A stretch of DNA of 64,000 nt from Dicaeum eximium (GCA_013396995.1 VWZP01001428.1:62001-126000); one strand, 5' to 3'. Shown: positions 22,076 to 35,800, counted from the stretch's first letter. The notes: generated from the sequence alone by a model not told the origin. Program-made: numbers and translations.

Positions 22076-24621
22076 GTAGGGCTGCCAGCACTGAGGGGGA
22101 CATGCAAGACACAGCAAAGCACTGTTTTGGGGGTAGAGGAGTGGCCATGTTCCTCTTCCCATGATCCTTTCCCCTTTTCTACCATTCTCTCTCTTCCCAA
22201 GTTTATTGGCTTAATGACTTCTGCCATTAACTGCAGGGGCTCTCCTCCTTTCAGGGCCCAGCAAACACTAAAGAGAGCCAAAAATGCTGACTCCCAGAGA
22301 AGTTTACAGTAGCTGATATTTCTGATGCCTCTGATATTCTTAATGACTTGTTGGTCAAAGAGTGAACAAACACCAGTTTGTTAATATTTCTGACCTCCAC
22401 AGCCACCACACAGCATTTGTCCTTCAGTAGCCAGGATGTCTTCCTCAAGGCATGGTCTGGGATGGGTTAAGTCCAAACTGTAAGGTCAGCTAAGTAATCC
22501 AGGTTTTGGGAACTTTCACTCTGCAGCTGAAAACTCTGAAAACTCTTGTCTGTCAGGGTGTCTCCTTTTTCCTTACTGACACTCAGACTTTTAATTTCAC
22601 CCCAAATGCTTTTATCATGGTTTTATGCAGCATGAGCATGTCAAACAAAGCAGTCATTACTTAATTACTTGATATCTAAATTGGAGAGTTTAGTCAAACA
22701 TCTCAGGTTTTCATAATTATAGCCAACTTTATATAAACATCTGGTGGCAAGCACCAGGCTTGCATGCTTGAAGGAGGTACACCACAAATGACAGAAGAAT
22801 AACTTAGGGTAACAAAATAAACACTGTTGCTCATGTCAGTTTGCTAATCTGCTGAAAATTTTCGGTCTCAACTGATTTTGACAAGCATTTTTTAAATTCA
22901 ACCAGAAGTCTGTGTATCATTGGAGTAGTTTACTTTTATTATTACTACAGACTAAAGATTGAGACAATATCTTTATTCTACCTATGGTTTGTCAAGGAAT
23001 TCTTTCATCAACGTTATACTACTACCTTTTTGCATAAAGCATAGCCAGCAAGACCTTAGCTTGGCATAAAAATGTATACAGGTAATTTTGCATCTGCAAA
23101 TTTTAGTTCATTTTCTTCACTCTCAGAACTCTCTCTTAGGTACAGCAAATGCTAATTTTATGTCTGGCCAATAAGGACTTCTCTCTACTATGAAATACCC
23201 CATAGAATGTGACTCCAGGCACTTCCTCCAGAAAAAAATCAGGCTTTTTTAATTGGCAGAGGAGCCTTGTTCTTTTACCTTCTCTCAGTTAGACGCTGAA
23301 GATCTCTACCAAGCCTTCTTGCTGACCCTTCCAAAATGAGATCTTAGCATGAGTAGGCATAGATGTCAAAACTATTCCTGACACCTTCAGGCTCTGGAAA
23401 AGCTGTAAGTCAAATGGGAAAGAGCTAAATCTTCGTCTCCTTTATGTGCTTTGGTTATCACAGGACACCTACAAGGGCAGTGACCTGCATGGTCCATGAT
23501 GCTGGAGAAACTGGGTGCCAGTGCAGCAGTGGGTGACTGTGAAGTGCTCCCACATTATTCCTTCAGTAGAGGAGCCATCTCTTTTCTCCCCCCATCATCC
23601 TCAGTGGCAGCTGTGTCACTCTGAGAAGCCAGGACACAAGGCATTATGACAAGCTAATGTTTACATTATTTTTTGCTTTCTGGAAGCATTAGTAGCAAAA
23701 TTATTTTATCAGTCCATTTCATCAGCCTTAAAGTCTTACTCAGGATATCCTTATGTCCTTTTCTTTTTTGTCTTTTTGCTTAGGTTTTTTTGGCTGTTTT
23801 TTTAATTTGTTCTTTGTTTTGGTTTGGGTTTGCTTTAGTTTTTATTTTCAGTAGCAGGGATGTTGTCCAGTCTTAATCTATGCTTTTATTTTGACTCTGA
23901 AGGTTGGTGTCATCTCAGCTCCTTGTATGTGATCCCCCCTGCAGTCATCTGCTCTTTTTCTCAACGCATGTGCTGACATTTTTGTCTTGTAGCACCTACA
24001 TCCTATGGAAACCCCTCGTTACTTCTTTATGGTTCAATCCTGCCTCTACTCAGGTGAACCTTTTCCTGTCTTTCCAGTGGGAATAGGGGCCAAATATTGC
24101 CATACTCGCCAAATTTGGCATCAAATGGACCTCTTATCTTTAGAGGAGACAGCTGTGGACAATTTTCTCCCTGGTGGAGAAAAGTTTCACTCAGGTTCCT
24201 AAAAAGGTGCTTTTTGCCCAGACTGCTGTGGGCCATGATATATTCACAAGACTGTCTCTGTGCCTAAGCAGGGGGACAAGGAGACATGAGGTCCCTCATT
24301 GCTCAATGTCCTGACCTACTCCTATCCCATTTTGTAACTCTAAAAGAAATTAATTGACTTTCTGCAACCTACATGATCGTTTACACTTGATAAAATCTGT
24401 TAGTGCTACAGGAAAATACATATGGTCATTCTTACTAAGCACGTGAATGGCAATACACAGCAATATATAGTATTTAATTACGACATATCCACCTATTTCT
24501 AACATTACATGTTGTCCCAAGGAAGAGGTACAGCTACACGTGCAATTCTCACTCTGCTGTAATCTGTCTCTGGTCAGTATGCCAGGTAGCCTCTCTTACT
24601 GTTTTGTCAGGTGGAATTCAC
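22076..24621. other. Unique noncoding sequence
   Basis: No gene or repeat family recognised. A T-rich patch lies at 23755-23845 (runs of T separated by G). The 60-80-codon frames have no recognisable content. Confidence 0.5.
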
Positions 24622-24871
24622 AGAGTCATAGAATAACAGAATGGTTTGAGTTGGAAGGGATTATCTAGCTCCAACCTCCTGCCCTGGGCAGGGATGCCTT
24701 TCACTAGATCAGGCTGTTCAGAGCCCTATCCAGCCTGGCCTTGAGCACTTCCAAGCATGAGGAGTCCACAGCTTCTCTGTGCAATTAGTTACAGTGCCTC
24801 ACCACCTTATTTCCTTATAAAGAATTTCTTTCTAATATCTAATCTAAACCTGACTTCCTTCAGCTTAAAGC
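24622..24871 (-). mobile_element. CR1 LINE 3'-end fragment, minus strand
   Basis: Starts with 'cacagagtcatagaataaca', the reverse complement of the CR1 octamer tail, then 'gagttggaagggattatcta' (the reversed 'cttccaactc' box). It ends near 'agaatttctttctaatatct', the reverse complement of the conserved 'RKKFF' coding block. A severely 5'-truncated copy, typical of CR1. Confidence 0.88.
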
Positions 24872-24892
24872 TATTCACTACGTAAGTGAATA
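24872..24892. repeat. Inverted repeat, 8-bp arms
   Basis: TATTCACT, then ACGTA, then AGTGAATA: perfect arms around a 5-base spacer, right at the edge of the preceding CR1 fragment. Possibly chance. Confidence 0.7.
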
Positions 24893-25106
24893 AGAAATAT
24901 TATGTAATATATATTAAAAAAAGAGTTGAGTATTTCCACTGAGACACAATTTGACCCCTGCAGTTTCCAGGATTTGCCTGCAGTTTCTTGGATTTGACTG
25001 AAGAGGCTTTGCTGTAGTGCTTCCTGAAATTACCTGTCAGTCAGCTTAAAGTGCTTCTTAGAACATTGTCCTAAATAAATGAACCTCTAGATTAAATCAC
25101 TGTGAT

Positions 25107-25134
25107 GCACATATTTATAAGCACATATTTATAG
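25107..25134. repeat. 14-bp tandem repeat, two copies
   Basis: GCACATATTTATAA followed directly by GCACATATTTATAG. Confidence 0.88.
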
Positions 25135-28100
25135 GAACAATTACAAATATATCCTCATAAACTTTATGTCTTCTCTTATGGGAATTCCTTAATGTTTCAA
25201 GGTTTCATTCCATTAGCACTTCATCAGAAATGTGAATCTATGTAACTGTCCCTCCTCCACAGTAAAAAACCTGATGATTCCATATAAAATCCAGTAGCCA
25301 ATTATTTCTTCTGTGAAGCTTTCAGAACATACTACCAATTTAAATTACACTCATGTAGGTAATAGTGGTAATCTCCTTGCAAGTGTTTCTTTCCTTACTA
25401 TAATTAGATAACCTCCATGTGCAAGAAGTGCCAAATTCATATGCAAGAGCTGATGTATGTGATACTTACAGGAGTATGTAAGGCAGCTAAAGGCATGAGT
25501 GCAGAATGTGGTCAAGGAACTAATGATTGCAAAAGAACATAAAATCCTTAGAGGGTTTTTCTGGCCTCTGTACTGTGAAGGACAGAAAGGTTAAATAGCC
25601 CCAAGCACTCTCTCTACCAAGAAGGAAGGAAGGAAGACCTTCTCAGCCTTTTTTTTTAGCATATTTAGCATATTGTTCGTCAAAGTGTTAAACTATCACC
25701 GCTGGTCAATAATTTATTAGATTGGTTAATACACCCGACCGATAAACCAGCTGTGGCAGAATCCTTATCCTGAATGTTGAAGCTCTGAAATTAAAAAGAA
25801 GCAGGACCACTGAATTCTGGTTTCATTAGAAGCCAAGATGACCCAAGCTCCTTCCTGATGAAAAATGTATAGAAGTGTATAGACTATAAGAGTTGAATCT
25901 TATTTTATATTTAATTAAAAATGTCTTACATGTTAAGTGCTCATCTATTGCCACATGTAGAGTCTCAGCCTACCTGGTGAAAAAAAAATCTTTTGCAACA
26001 ATGGAGGTGAAAAAAACATGAAAGAAAGGAACTCTCATTGCTCCCAAAACCCATCTTCAGACACAAACATGTTTACCTTTGCTCATACTAGCAGCAGACA
26101 TAATCAGAGCTGCCACCAGAGAGAGTGCTTTTGCCAGAGTGAGCTCCTGTATGGTGCAGATGTCAAAGTATCACCTGCCACTGAATGTATGTAACATGTG
26201 GCTGTTAGAAAGCAAAGTGTTCTCTGTCACAGCCATATTACAGCTTGGTACGGAAGGAAAATACTTTCAGTTTCATGTGACAGATCTCATGAGATAAAAT
26301 TACACAGTTCTGAAAGGCAAAGCTAAGCTGTCTGGACTTTTTTTCCCTTTCTAGTTTAGTCAGTGAACCTTCATGACCCCCTTCCTCCCCCAAATTACTT
26401 ATTTACACAAATTCAATCTGCCCCAAGAATTAATTTGTGACAGTGAAAGGAGAGTAGACTGTTATACGTTGGGTTAAGAACCTCCTGATATGTCAAGGAC
26501 ATTTAAGAAAGTTATCAGTGGTATTTTCAGACTTATATTTTATACTTCTCTTTCATGAGTTTAATTTGGGTTTTTGAAATGCAGTTTCACATGTCCACAC
26601 CAAAACCTACAAATCCCTAGCATTTCACATTTCCAATTGCTTTGGACCTGTGAAACTGCATTAAAACATGACAGGAAAATAAGTCTTGCATTTCAAAGAT
26701 ATTAACCTAAAGGTATAGCAAAATTTCTTCTTTAACTTGCTTAATTATTGCACCATTTGCAATATTTTCAAAGCCTTGGATTTCAGCAGTGTCATGTCCC
26801 CCATGTCACACTGATAAAGAATCTGAGCATGCACACATCCTGTGACATGTACTACACACTACACCAGGTGATACTCGTGATTATGTCTACCACCCCTGAA
26901 TCCTCAGGCTCACTGATATTTGAAATGCAAAGTGTGTTCCTTGCCTCTGGCCAGCCTCAATAAACCAAACCTCTGAGGATAAATGACTGCCAAGGCAGAG
27001 CAGAGACCCTTTAAATGAGAGATACCGTTCAAATTTAAAGAACCACAAAAAACCTGTAAAATAGAGAATTACGTGCCACTGAAAAGGCAGCAGAGAAACA
27101 CAATACACAAGTCTTGAATAAAAATGAAAACCTAATCACACTCCTGAGGCTGTGGGTAGAACATTTCATCCACTTTTTTGTATTCTGTTCAGTCAGGCAG
27201 GCATAAAAATTACATTTCTTGTATTCATGTTTTCAGAAACCTTTTTCAAGCAGATGTTTATTTTATCTGCCTGGATCTCAGCTGGCCTTCAGCACAGAGG
27301 ATACAGATGATACCAGATGTTTTGCATTTAAGGACTGCACTCTGAAAAGTTAAGCCTGGGCAGCATGACAGGTGTCTGTGTGTGAGCAGTTCACCCTCTT
27401 CATCCCTGGGATCTTTCAGTGCTATGTGACTTCAGCAGAAGCTGCCAGTAAGCAGGAAAACTGCCTGGTTCCTCAGCTGCTGTTCGACATATATTGTCCA
27501 AGAGGTGTGGATATGGTTTAAAGGGTCCTGTGCTGGTCCCAGGACCCTGGTCCACAGTATCAGAAGTACCCTCTGACAGCTTTTCTGTGTGGTCTTCCAG
27601 CCTTGGCACTACACAGGCCTCTGAGCCATCCCATTCTTCTATTAAAGTGAGGTTTTCTCAACAATGAACAGGAGTTAAAACTGAGGCCATTTCTTTCCTT
27701 TCAGACTCAGACTGTAGGCAATTTTCACACTCGGTTTTGTCTAGAGCTCACACCCAAAGAAAGCTGCCTGCTGAAAGCAAATGGGTATTTAGCTATTTAG
27801 CTTACCTAGTATCATGTATGAGTCCATCTGGAATGGGCCACACCAAAAGAACTCTGTGGCACACCAAAACCTTCTCTCTGACAGTGGCCAAAAGCAGGTG
27901 CCCATAGAAGGTGGGAGGTAAGGATACACCATAGGACACTTGACTCAGCTAATGTCACAACATCCAGTACCATGGGAATAATGGCCACAGTGAGGTGGGG
28001 GTGATTCCTGAATACTGGGTAACCCCAGGTGAATTTATCTGTCATCAACAGATATTCATTCAGTCTTCAGACATGAACTTGTGCATCAGTGTTATCCTGC

Positions 28101-28355
28101 AGCACAGAGCTCATGGCTGAGCTATACAGCACTTGAGCAGATTAACAGTGAGCAGGTGAAATTTCACATGTTAACAATTGTGTGTATAAAAGGAGGTTCT
28201 TGAAAAAGAGGTGAATGAACACTGGAAGGTAAGTGGCACCAAGGAAAAAAAGAAGAAAATTAAGTATTGCTCACAGTATAATGTTAGTCTCTCACTTGCC
28301 TTTGATCCTAACTGAGAGGTACTGGAAATCTAGAAAGATAACATTTGCATCTTGT

Positions 28356-28421
28356 ATGATGATGATGGTGATTATTACTATTACTACTACAACTACTACT
28401 ACTACTACTACTACTACTACA
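28356..28421. repeat. Trinucleotide microsatellite (ATG/ATT/CTA)n
   Basis: Starts with ATG-type repeats, passes through ATT units and ends in a nearly pure (CTA)n run from about 28375, with one CAA interruption. It encodes methionine and threonine runs in a chance 141-codon frame. Confidence 0.95.
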
Positions 28422-31400
28422 AATATCTGCTTGGATCAGACCAAAACCCTGGGATTAACGGTACTACGCATCCCAGTTGCTAAAAATTACTCAGTCAATT
28501 GGCATCTTGTACATTTTCTTGATGAAAAGGAAGTAATTTTTTTAGGAACATTTAAGTTTAAGGTTACAACATATGGGGGAAAAAAGAGGAAGACACTCAA
28601 GAGAAAAAAAGTGAAAAATGAGAGTGGGCTAATCAAAGAAGAGAATGCAAATTTCTAAAAGTGTAAGGATATTGATGAAACCTGAGAGTTATCACAGTGG
28701 AACTCCTTCTCTTTTTGTACTTAGAAAGATTTTGACTATATCTTACTGTAAGTGTCTGCCTGGAGACCACACCAACAAAGTGGAAAGATGGAATAAAAGA
28801 GAGGCTTTACTGACTTCTAATGAGTGCTTAGAAGAAGAGTGGTAGAGAGACATCTGCCACTCCTAATCCACTTACCAGCCAGGATTTTGGATTTGAGGAG
28901 ATTTCTTAGTCTGGACAGACAGAGGAAGGAAAGTGAAGAAGAATTAAAGGATGTCTGTTCATTCAATCACTTTGTTATGAATCTGAAGGATTTGACTGAA
29001 AGATCTCATCTGGTCCTAGATTTTTTCCAGTATAAGTATCTTGATTTGTTTGTGGGAAATTATAGAGCGCAGTTCACAGAGCAGTCAAATTTTCTTGCAT
29101 GTGTCAGTTGAGTTCGTAAAATTGTTTTCAAAACATTTATATCCCTCTGGAGTTTTCCAGCTCTGACCCACATCTTCATATAATGTGTTATTATTGCTGC
29201 CATATCTGAGAGCCCATAGACAAAGCCAAACACAGACTAATACGTCCAGAGCCGGTTTGCCTGCTTACAAAGGAGAGCATCTCTACATACAGACAGATGC
29301 ATGAACAAGGGGCAAAAATATCTCTGAAAACACATCTCTACTGTCCCTGAGAGGGACACTCAGCTCTTCAACAAGATTTTTTCACTATATTCCAGTGTTT
29401 AATTACATTACTATGGATGACAGGAAGTCATTCTCCTTCATCCATGTGGGGATATAGAGATTACTGAAGGCCAGGCTAAAGAGCTGAGTGCATTAAAGCA
29501 TTAACTGTTTTATAGCCCATTAATGAACCTTGTTTAAAGAGAATAAAAATAAACACTTTTGATTATAGATAGGAAAAAGATGTGTCAATATGGAAAGATA
29601 TTCAACACTAAGAGGCACTCGCAATTTAGGGGGAGAAAAAATGAAACAGGGAAACTATACGATGTGGTCTCAATAAATGCTGTTTTAAAAACCACAAATG
29701 TTTATTTATGTAATTTCTGTAAAACTTCTTTGGCTTGCAACTTGCCACTGAATTAACTAGTTCTAGAAAGAAACTGTATACTTTCACATCAAATACTAGA
29801 TGTCAAAATAATGGGAGCAGTTGCATAACAGCTGCTGTGGCACAGAGGAAAAGAATCCTTTTTTTGTACACACAGTATAGAGCAGAAGGGTTATTCATAT
29901 TTAATTTCTATAATATTGTGAAAGGCTTTTAGTGTATAGTGTTTCTGAGTATTTCTCACAGTTTATTAAGAATGCTGTTCTACTTCCTCTGCTTTTCCCA
30001 GTGTTTTGCTGACAGCTTTTCTCAGGCAGATGGACCTTGATAAAAGATCAGAGGAAAATATCTTCTAATCAGCTCTAGGTCATGAGCCAAATGCAATAAC
30101 CACTTGGTTAGGAGCTGTGTTCCACATTCAGCAGGTCAAACTGGGAGCAGGAAGGTGCCTTTTGGGCTGACCTGAAGGTTGTGACCAATGCAGCCCTTGT
30201 GGCACACCTAGCCCAGGTTAGTCTCAGCTCAAAACACCTTTTACTCTTAGGTTGCACAGAGTACCTCTAACCCCCAAGACACCTGGAAAACATGGTTAAT
30301 GCCCCAGACTTGCTTCACAGCAGCCTCTCACATGCTAGTAATTTTATCCACCAACATTCTTATCCATGTTTAGCTTCTTCTAACCCAGAGGTAAGAAGTA
30401 GCTTATTTCAGGGTCCTGGAGTAACATCTCATTCCCTAGAAATCTTTCATGAGGCACAGATTATTTGCTGAATGAAGCTATTGTGCTGACCTGTAGCACA
30501 AGTGACTATTTCCACTTGCCCTCTTCTGCAAAACACATGCAGCAAAAGCACAGAATTTAAATTCTATTAAGAAGTTTACTCCAGAAGTGTGACCATTTAA
30601 TAGGATCATAAAATTGCATAAAATACACTGTGAGATTTAGCATAAGAAAGCATGGGTTTTCTTTTACAGACACACATTTTTACATGGTTCTTTATTAGAG
30701 GTTTTAAAGAGGAATGATAGACCTATCTCTACACTATCTAATAAGCAATTTTATTCTTTATTTTAAAAATCAGATTTGTCAAAGATAACAGTGCATGCTG
30801 AAAGTATTAGAGCACAGAATTACTTGCATATCTAGCTGACAACTCCCGAAAATAAGGTAATAACCCCTGGTAATTCCTAAGTATTTAAGATTACCATGGA
30901 ATAGCACTAAAAGTAACTTGGCAAATTATTTAAGAATGCCTCAGAGTGTAATTATGTACCGATAGAGGTAATTGGATGGAATATTCTTGCTGTACTTTGG
31001 AGTTCATAAAACAGTGAAGGCCATATTCTAAGGTACTTTTATTTCCATTCTCTGTAACTGGGGTGGAAAAGTAGCAGCATGACAGTATCTGATTTAACGT
31101 CTAGGTAATTGTAACACCTCTGATAGATTTTTTTTCCATTGAACAACAGGACAGGAAGGAAATATGTGAAGCAAAGGTCAAGAAAAGAAAAAAAAGATGT
31201 GAGTTTGAAGAACTCAGAAGAAGCATACTTTGAATTTTTTTCTTGTCTTCAAGATGGGAAAAAGGCAGAAACTTTTGCTAAACTGTGAGGAAGCTTCTTT
31301 GTACTCATTCAACAAGTTTTGTCTTCTTACCTGGAGTGCTTGCCTCTTGAGGCATGAAGCTCTACCAACTGAAGTTCTCTCTAGAAAGCAGTTTTGCAAA

Positions 31401-32440
31401 GCCAAGGCTTGACTCATTGGTAAGACATTGACTGGGGACCCTGGGAGTTTGTTTCTTTGCTGACACAGTGCCTTGACTGCGCCCCCCCCAGCGCACCTCC
31501 TCTTACCGTTTAGTCACACATGTTGAGAAAAATACACATTTTTTAAAACCAAAAATCCTGCATTGGCATGCAAAGCCTCCCCCTTACGCTAGAAAACCCC
31601 TTTGTTAGTAGCCAGTGGTATGTCTCAGGGGCTTCAGCAGGGACCTGTTCATGTCAAGAACCCCTGACCACAGAAGCACCCTGCAAAGGCTGCAGAGGAA
31701 GGAGGAGAAATGTGCAGTGAGACCATGGTCTGAAAGTCCCCTGGTAGTGCCAGTCCCTTCTTCCCTCTCCCCTGATAACCACAGCGCAGGAACTGTGCTT
31801 GCAGACAATTATGGACCAAAATCAAGTAAAAATATCAATGAATATGGTGCTCACAAATCATCTGAATAAGCTTTATTTATTTGGAAAAAACTATTACTTG
31901 TCACTGTGATCAAGGTTTGAAGTGAAGCCACAATTATTGCATTAACTTTCCTTCCCAAAGACTAATGAATCAGGGACCTGACATTTAGAATTGTATTTCA
32001 TTTTATTAAGAAATACAAAAACAATGGAATATAGAATTTGCCTTTTTCAAGTCACTGAAGTTTCATTAACATTCAGGGTTAAATAAATAGGTTAATCTCG
32101 ATTTATTATAAGGGAAAGAATTCATTAGAGTAAAAATAAAGTTCTCTGATAAATTACATGTAAATTATATTTTGTCAGGAAACTAAAACTGACAATCAAA
32201 TAAAAATACCCTGAATAGTCATTATGGTAGCACAGATGTTCTCCTGCCTACATTTCACTTTGACTTTTTCTATTCAAGCAGCTCTAAAATAGATAATTTA
32301 ATAAGAAGCTCTAACAGCAAGCTACAGAACCTTCCTTCTGAGTCCAGCTCAGGCTCACAGATCTTTCTTTTCCACCCTTATTTACAGACCTGTTGCTCCT
32401 GGGCCACGTTTCCTGGATATTGAATATGGGGAATTCTAGT

Positions 32441-32452
32441 AAAAAAAAAAAA
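32441..32452. repeat. Poly-A run, A12
   Basis: Twelve uninterrupted A; no adjoining retrocopy recognised. Confidence 0.85.
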
Positions 32453-32886
32453 GTTTTGCAGAAATATAAGCTCTGCAGCTGTTATGGTGCCTTTTTTTAG
32501 GCACTCTGCACTGCATACTATTAGCATTTCATGGAACTTGACTAAGGAGTTCAAAATGAGGGCAAATGTGAAGTTCTCAGAAGATCAACTAATTCAACAG
32601 CTTGAAGAGAGTAAGCGTTCCAAGAAATCACATAAAAAGCTGTTGAAAGTGCTGAGTCAACAACAAACTTTGCATACAGAGTCTGCTAACTGTTTTAATG
32701 GAAAATTTATGCTTGTGCCTACAAAACCTTACTTTTTGCTCCAGAGAGCTACTACGGGATTTTGTTTAAAACAAGGCTTTGCAGACCAGACCTCTGCAGC
32801 CCTTCTGAAAGCTCCTGAGAGTTTGATGCTATCACTTGCTTAGGAGTTATATGATTAATTGGTATTGTCAGTTTGCTATGTTAACT

Positions 32887-33018
32887 GAAAAAAAAAAAGG
32901 CAAAACAAAAAAACCCAACAACCCCCCACACACACACACAAAAATCCCACCAATAAACAAACAAGCAACAAAAGCAAAACTAACCAACCAAAGAAAAAAC
33001 AACCCTTTCAACAAACAG
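32887..33018. repeat. A/C-rich low-complexity tract
   Basis: Begins with an A-run, includes a short (CA)n stretch near 32928-32940, and continues as A/C-only words such as AACAAACAAGC. Strand-asymmetric simple sequence; the 166-codon frame across it (32836-33336) is an effect of stop-poor A/C sequence. Confidence 0.88.
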
Positions 33019-33837
33019 GCCCACAGCACCAGATTCCTCAGCAAAGAACTGGAAAAATATCACAGGGGATCGACAGAAATGTTTCCAGTGGTCCAGACTG
33101 GAAAATGCATTTTTGAAATTAAACACAGTCAAATATCACAGCCAAGGGTTACTTGGGCCAATGCCATTATTATTCTACTCTCTTTTGTTCAAACTCTTCC
33201 ATTCAAGACTATGCACCTGGAAAATTTCAGCTGTCTTACTTGGGGCCCAGGCACAACATGGCTTTACCAAATTCTGCCTCTGTGTAATATGGCCCTCCAA
33301 TACTGCTTCAGGGTAAAGCATATCAATTTCACTTGAACTCTCAAAAAATTCTGTGACTGACAGGGCAGAACTTCAAACTTCCACTCTAGCAGAGCTTTAA
33401 GCATCTAAACCTCTTTGAGATGTTGCTGTCTTAAAAGCAACCCATGGCATGGCTTTCTGCCCCACCCCTTTGCACACTACCCAGAAAGAGTGTGCAGCTC
33501 AACATGGACAGTGAAGGGATGGTGAGGATGTAGCCTCAGAGCCTGACCCACCTTGTTCTTGCTCTCCACATCCCAGTCAGGATTAAGCATGTATGGTTTT
33601 ACCACAAACAGAAAAATTGATAGCTGCACTCTCATTCACACGAGACAGCACTGCTCCTTGCCCCATGCTCAATCCAGACCAACACATGGAAAAAGCTGAA
33701 TTTTGTGCATACTGAAGCCACACCACATGAGCCAGACCTCTCATTAGGAAGTCAATGCATTAGTGAGAAACCATCCTCAGCACTGAGTCACAGTCCACAG
33801 AAGTCACCTCTGAAGTCCCAGAAACCCCATGTGGGGT

Positions 33838-33985
33838 CCCAGAATCACAGGATGGGTCAGGCTGGAAGAGATCACAGTGGGTCATTTGGTTCAATCTCCC
33901 TTCTCAGGCAGGGTTATCCCAGAGTACATGGCACAGGATTGCATCCAGATGGTTCTTGAATATTTCCACTGAGGTATTCACATTC
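33838..33985 (-). mobile_element. CR1 LINE 3'-end fragment, minus strand
   Basis: Opens with 'agaatcacaggatgggtcag' and 'gctggaagagatcacagtgg', the reverse complement of the CR1 tail and the 'ttccaacc' box. It continues with 'ctcaggcagggttatcccag' and 'gttcttgaatatttccactg', which match the reversed CR1 3' region. The similarity fades after about 33985. Confidence 0.85.
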
Positions 33986-35564
33986 CTACGGGGAGCTTTG
34001 CACAGAAACTCATTTTGGGGCTACAGGCTGAGACTGTATTTCTGAGAACTATGTCCCATGCATCTGCAATGTTTTTTCCTTATCTGCCAGGCCTTTAGAT
34101 GAGGAAAATCTCCTCTCCCTGCCCCAGCCATTAGTAGTTTTGTCTTTAGATGTCCCTTACAAAAATGCTCTCAGATTCATTATTTCTGCTCTTTTTTTTC
34201 CTTTAATTTGAGTAGCTCATTGTGGCTAAATGAAAGCATTTGAGGTCAGCTGACTAAATGGGTAGCATTTTAGCTGTCAGCACTTCAATTTGGAAAAAAA
34301 GAAAGCTACAGCAATAAAAGTTTAAAAGGCTAAAATGGGCTGTTCCTAGCACAGAGGTTCACTCAGCTCTTCTGGGTACTATATATTTCAAAATCTCACT
34401 CACAGCTATTTAATTAAATTGGCTTTTTACTTTCCTTCCAAGACATCAAAGTCCCAATATCTGTCCTTGAGCAATAAGTCCTGAGACACTAGCAGGTACC
34501 TTCACGGAGGAAAACTCAGGCTAAGTTGTAAAAATCTCCTTTGGGCCCTCCTCACCAGGAAAGCAGAGCAACTGAGGAGCCTTCCAGAAAATAAAGAATT
34601 AATCTGGTCCAGAAGACACAATTCATTTGGAATTATCTAGAAAATGACTGAGCAACATGTCATGTCAGAGCCTGATGGTACAGCCCCAGCTTGCTTATCC
34701 TAAATGTCAAATGTACAATTTCCTCCAACTCTGTTTTTTGGAGGAAAACAAATGCTTTTAATAAAAGGATTCAATAAGAGCTTCCAGAATTGTGAGGCTG
34801 TGTTAGATTTCCAGTCTAAAGGACTTGTAGGGATAGTTGAAGAATATTTTCCTGCTGTGTCTGAGAAACGCGTGTGAAGCAAATGGCTAATGTAAGGAAA
34901 GCAGGTTCTTACACTTCCTCCTGTGACTATGTCTTGAGATTTCTGATGTGTGGCTGAGGGGCTCATTTCTAGCAGCTACTTGTGAGTGCAGAGGGTTTTG
35001 CCTACAGTGGTCCTTGCTCCTTCTTGCCTGTGAACTGATGTGGTTTTTTAGTAATTGCCTAAATGAACCCAATTTTAGGTGTTCTCCACAGCAGCAAGGC
35101 TGTCACATGCTGGCCCAAAGGTCTCTGATCCCTGTGGCAGATAAGTGACCACTGTGCTGCATTTCCTCTCATGTTTCATTACCAAACTACATCCGGATCC
35201 CGCAGCTCTCAGAAAGTTTCCTGCCAGAAATAACCGCAGCCCAGGCTTTCTAGCATACATAGGTGTCTGCTTTTCTACCACCCATTTCAGCCTGTGCATC
35301 ATTCAGGAGAGCTACCAGGGAAGAAGATGTGAGAGCTTTCTCAGTCCCTCTTTCCTCCTTATTTTACAGCCTGGAGGTGATGTGATGAGATGCCATAAAA
35401 AGTCAAAAGAGGAAGGCAAAGCGGAAAGCAGCATGTCTCCACTGCACAGCCTTGGCTGCCAGCATTCGCTGGCGTAGACATTTCCTGAGCCAGAGCTCAC
35501 ACCCCAGCTCTCACATGTGCCTGTTTGCTGAGGGCTTGACTAACCCTTTTTGTGACCCCATTCA
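33986..35564. other. Unique noncoding sequence
   Basis: No gene recognised. Overlapping frames of 60-110 codons on both strands at 34700-35500 lack recognisable domains. Confidence 0.5.
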
Positions 35565-35800
35565 TAGCTTTGGCCTCCCAAACATCCTGTGATGACGAGG
35601 TCCCCAATTTAACCACGCATTGTGCAGCGAAGGACTTCCTCCTCTTTGTTTTAAGCCCACTGACTGGTGTTTCCATTGGGTGTCTCAGACTGTGAGATCC
35701 CTGTGAACAGTCATTCCCTGGTTATCCTCTCTGTACCATTCATATTTTTTTAAATGAACTTCCTCAATCTTTCTCAGCCCTCAAATCTCCCTTCTATACT
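35565..35800 (-). mobile_element. Ancient CR1/L3-like LINE fossil, minus strand
   Basis: The plus strand reads 'aacatcctgtgatgacgagg', 'caatttaaccacgcattgtg', 'ggacttcctcctctttgttt' and 'gtttccattgggtg', in the order of the reverse complement of old amniote CR1/L3 elements. Translated on the minus strand it gives RKSFAAQCVVKLGTSSSQDV, clearly aligned to the C-terminal RT-frame pattern of that family. The divergence is much greater than in the tail-bearing CR1 copies here, so this is an older layer. Confidence 0.75.

Larger units (their letters stand above)
24893..33837. other. Unique noncoding sequence with microsatellites
   Basis: About 9 kb with no supportable gene. Contents: a 14-bp tandem repeat (25107-25134), a CpG-retaining AT-rich block (25671-25764, see findings), a CTA microsatellite (28375-28420), an A12 run (32441-32452) and an A/C-rich tract (32887-33018). 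Consecutive plus-strand frames at 28233-29111 (141, 66 and 95 codons) have no recognised domain. Confidence 0.5.

Noticed and set aside
28183..29111. TATAAAAG at about 28184, a GTAAGT donor at 28229 and a run of plus-strand frames from 28233
   Set aside because: It looks gene-like in order, but the frames include a microsatellite-coded threonine run, have no recognised domain, and the donor would cut out the first frame's start.
31331..31380. 50-base minus-strand segment between TTTCTAG and CAG/GTAAGA
   Set aside because: The acceptor lacks a real pyrimidine tract and the segment is short.
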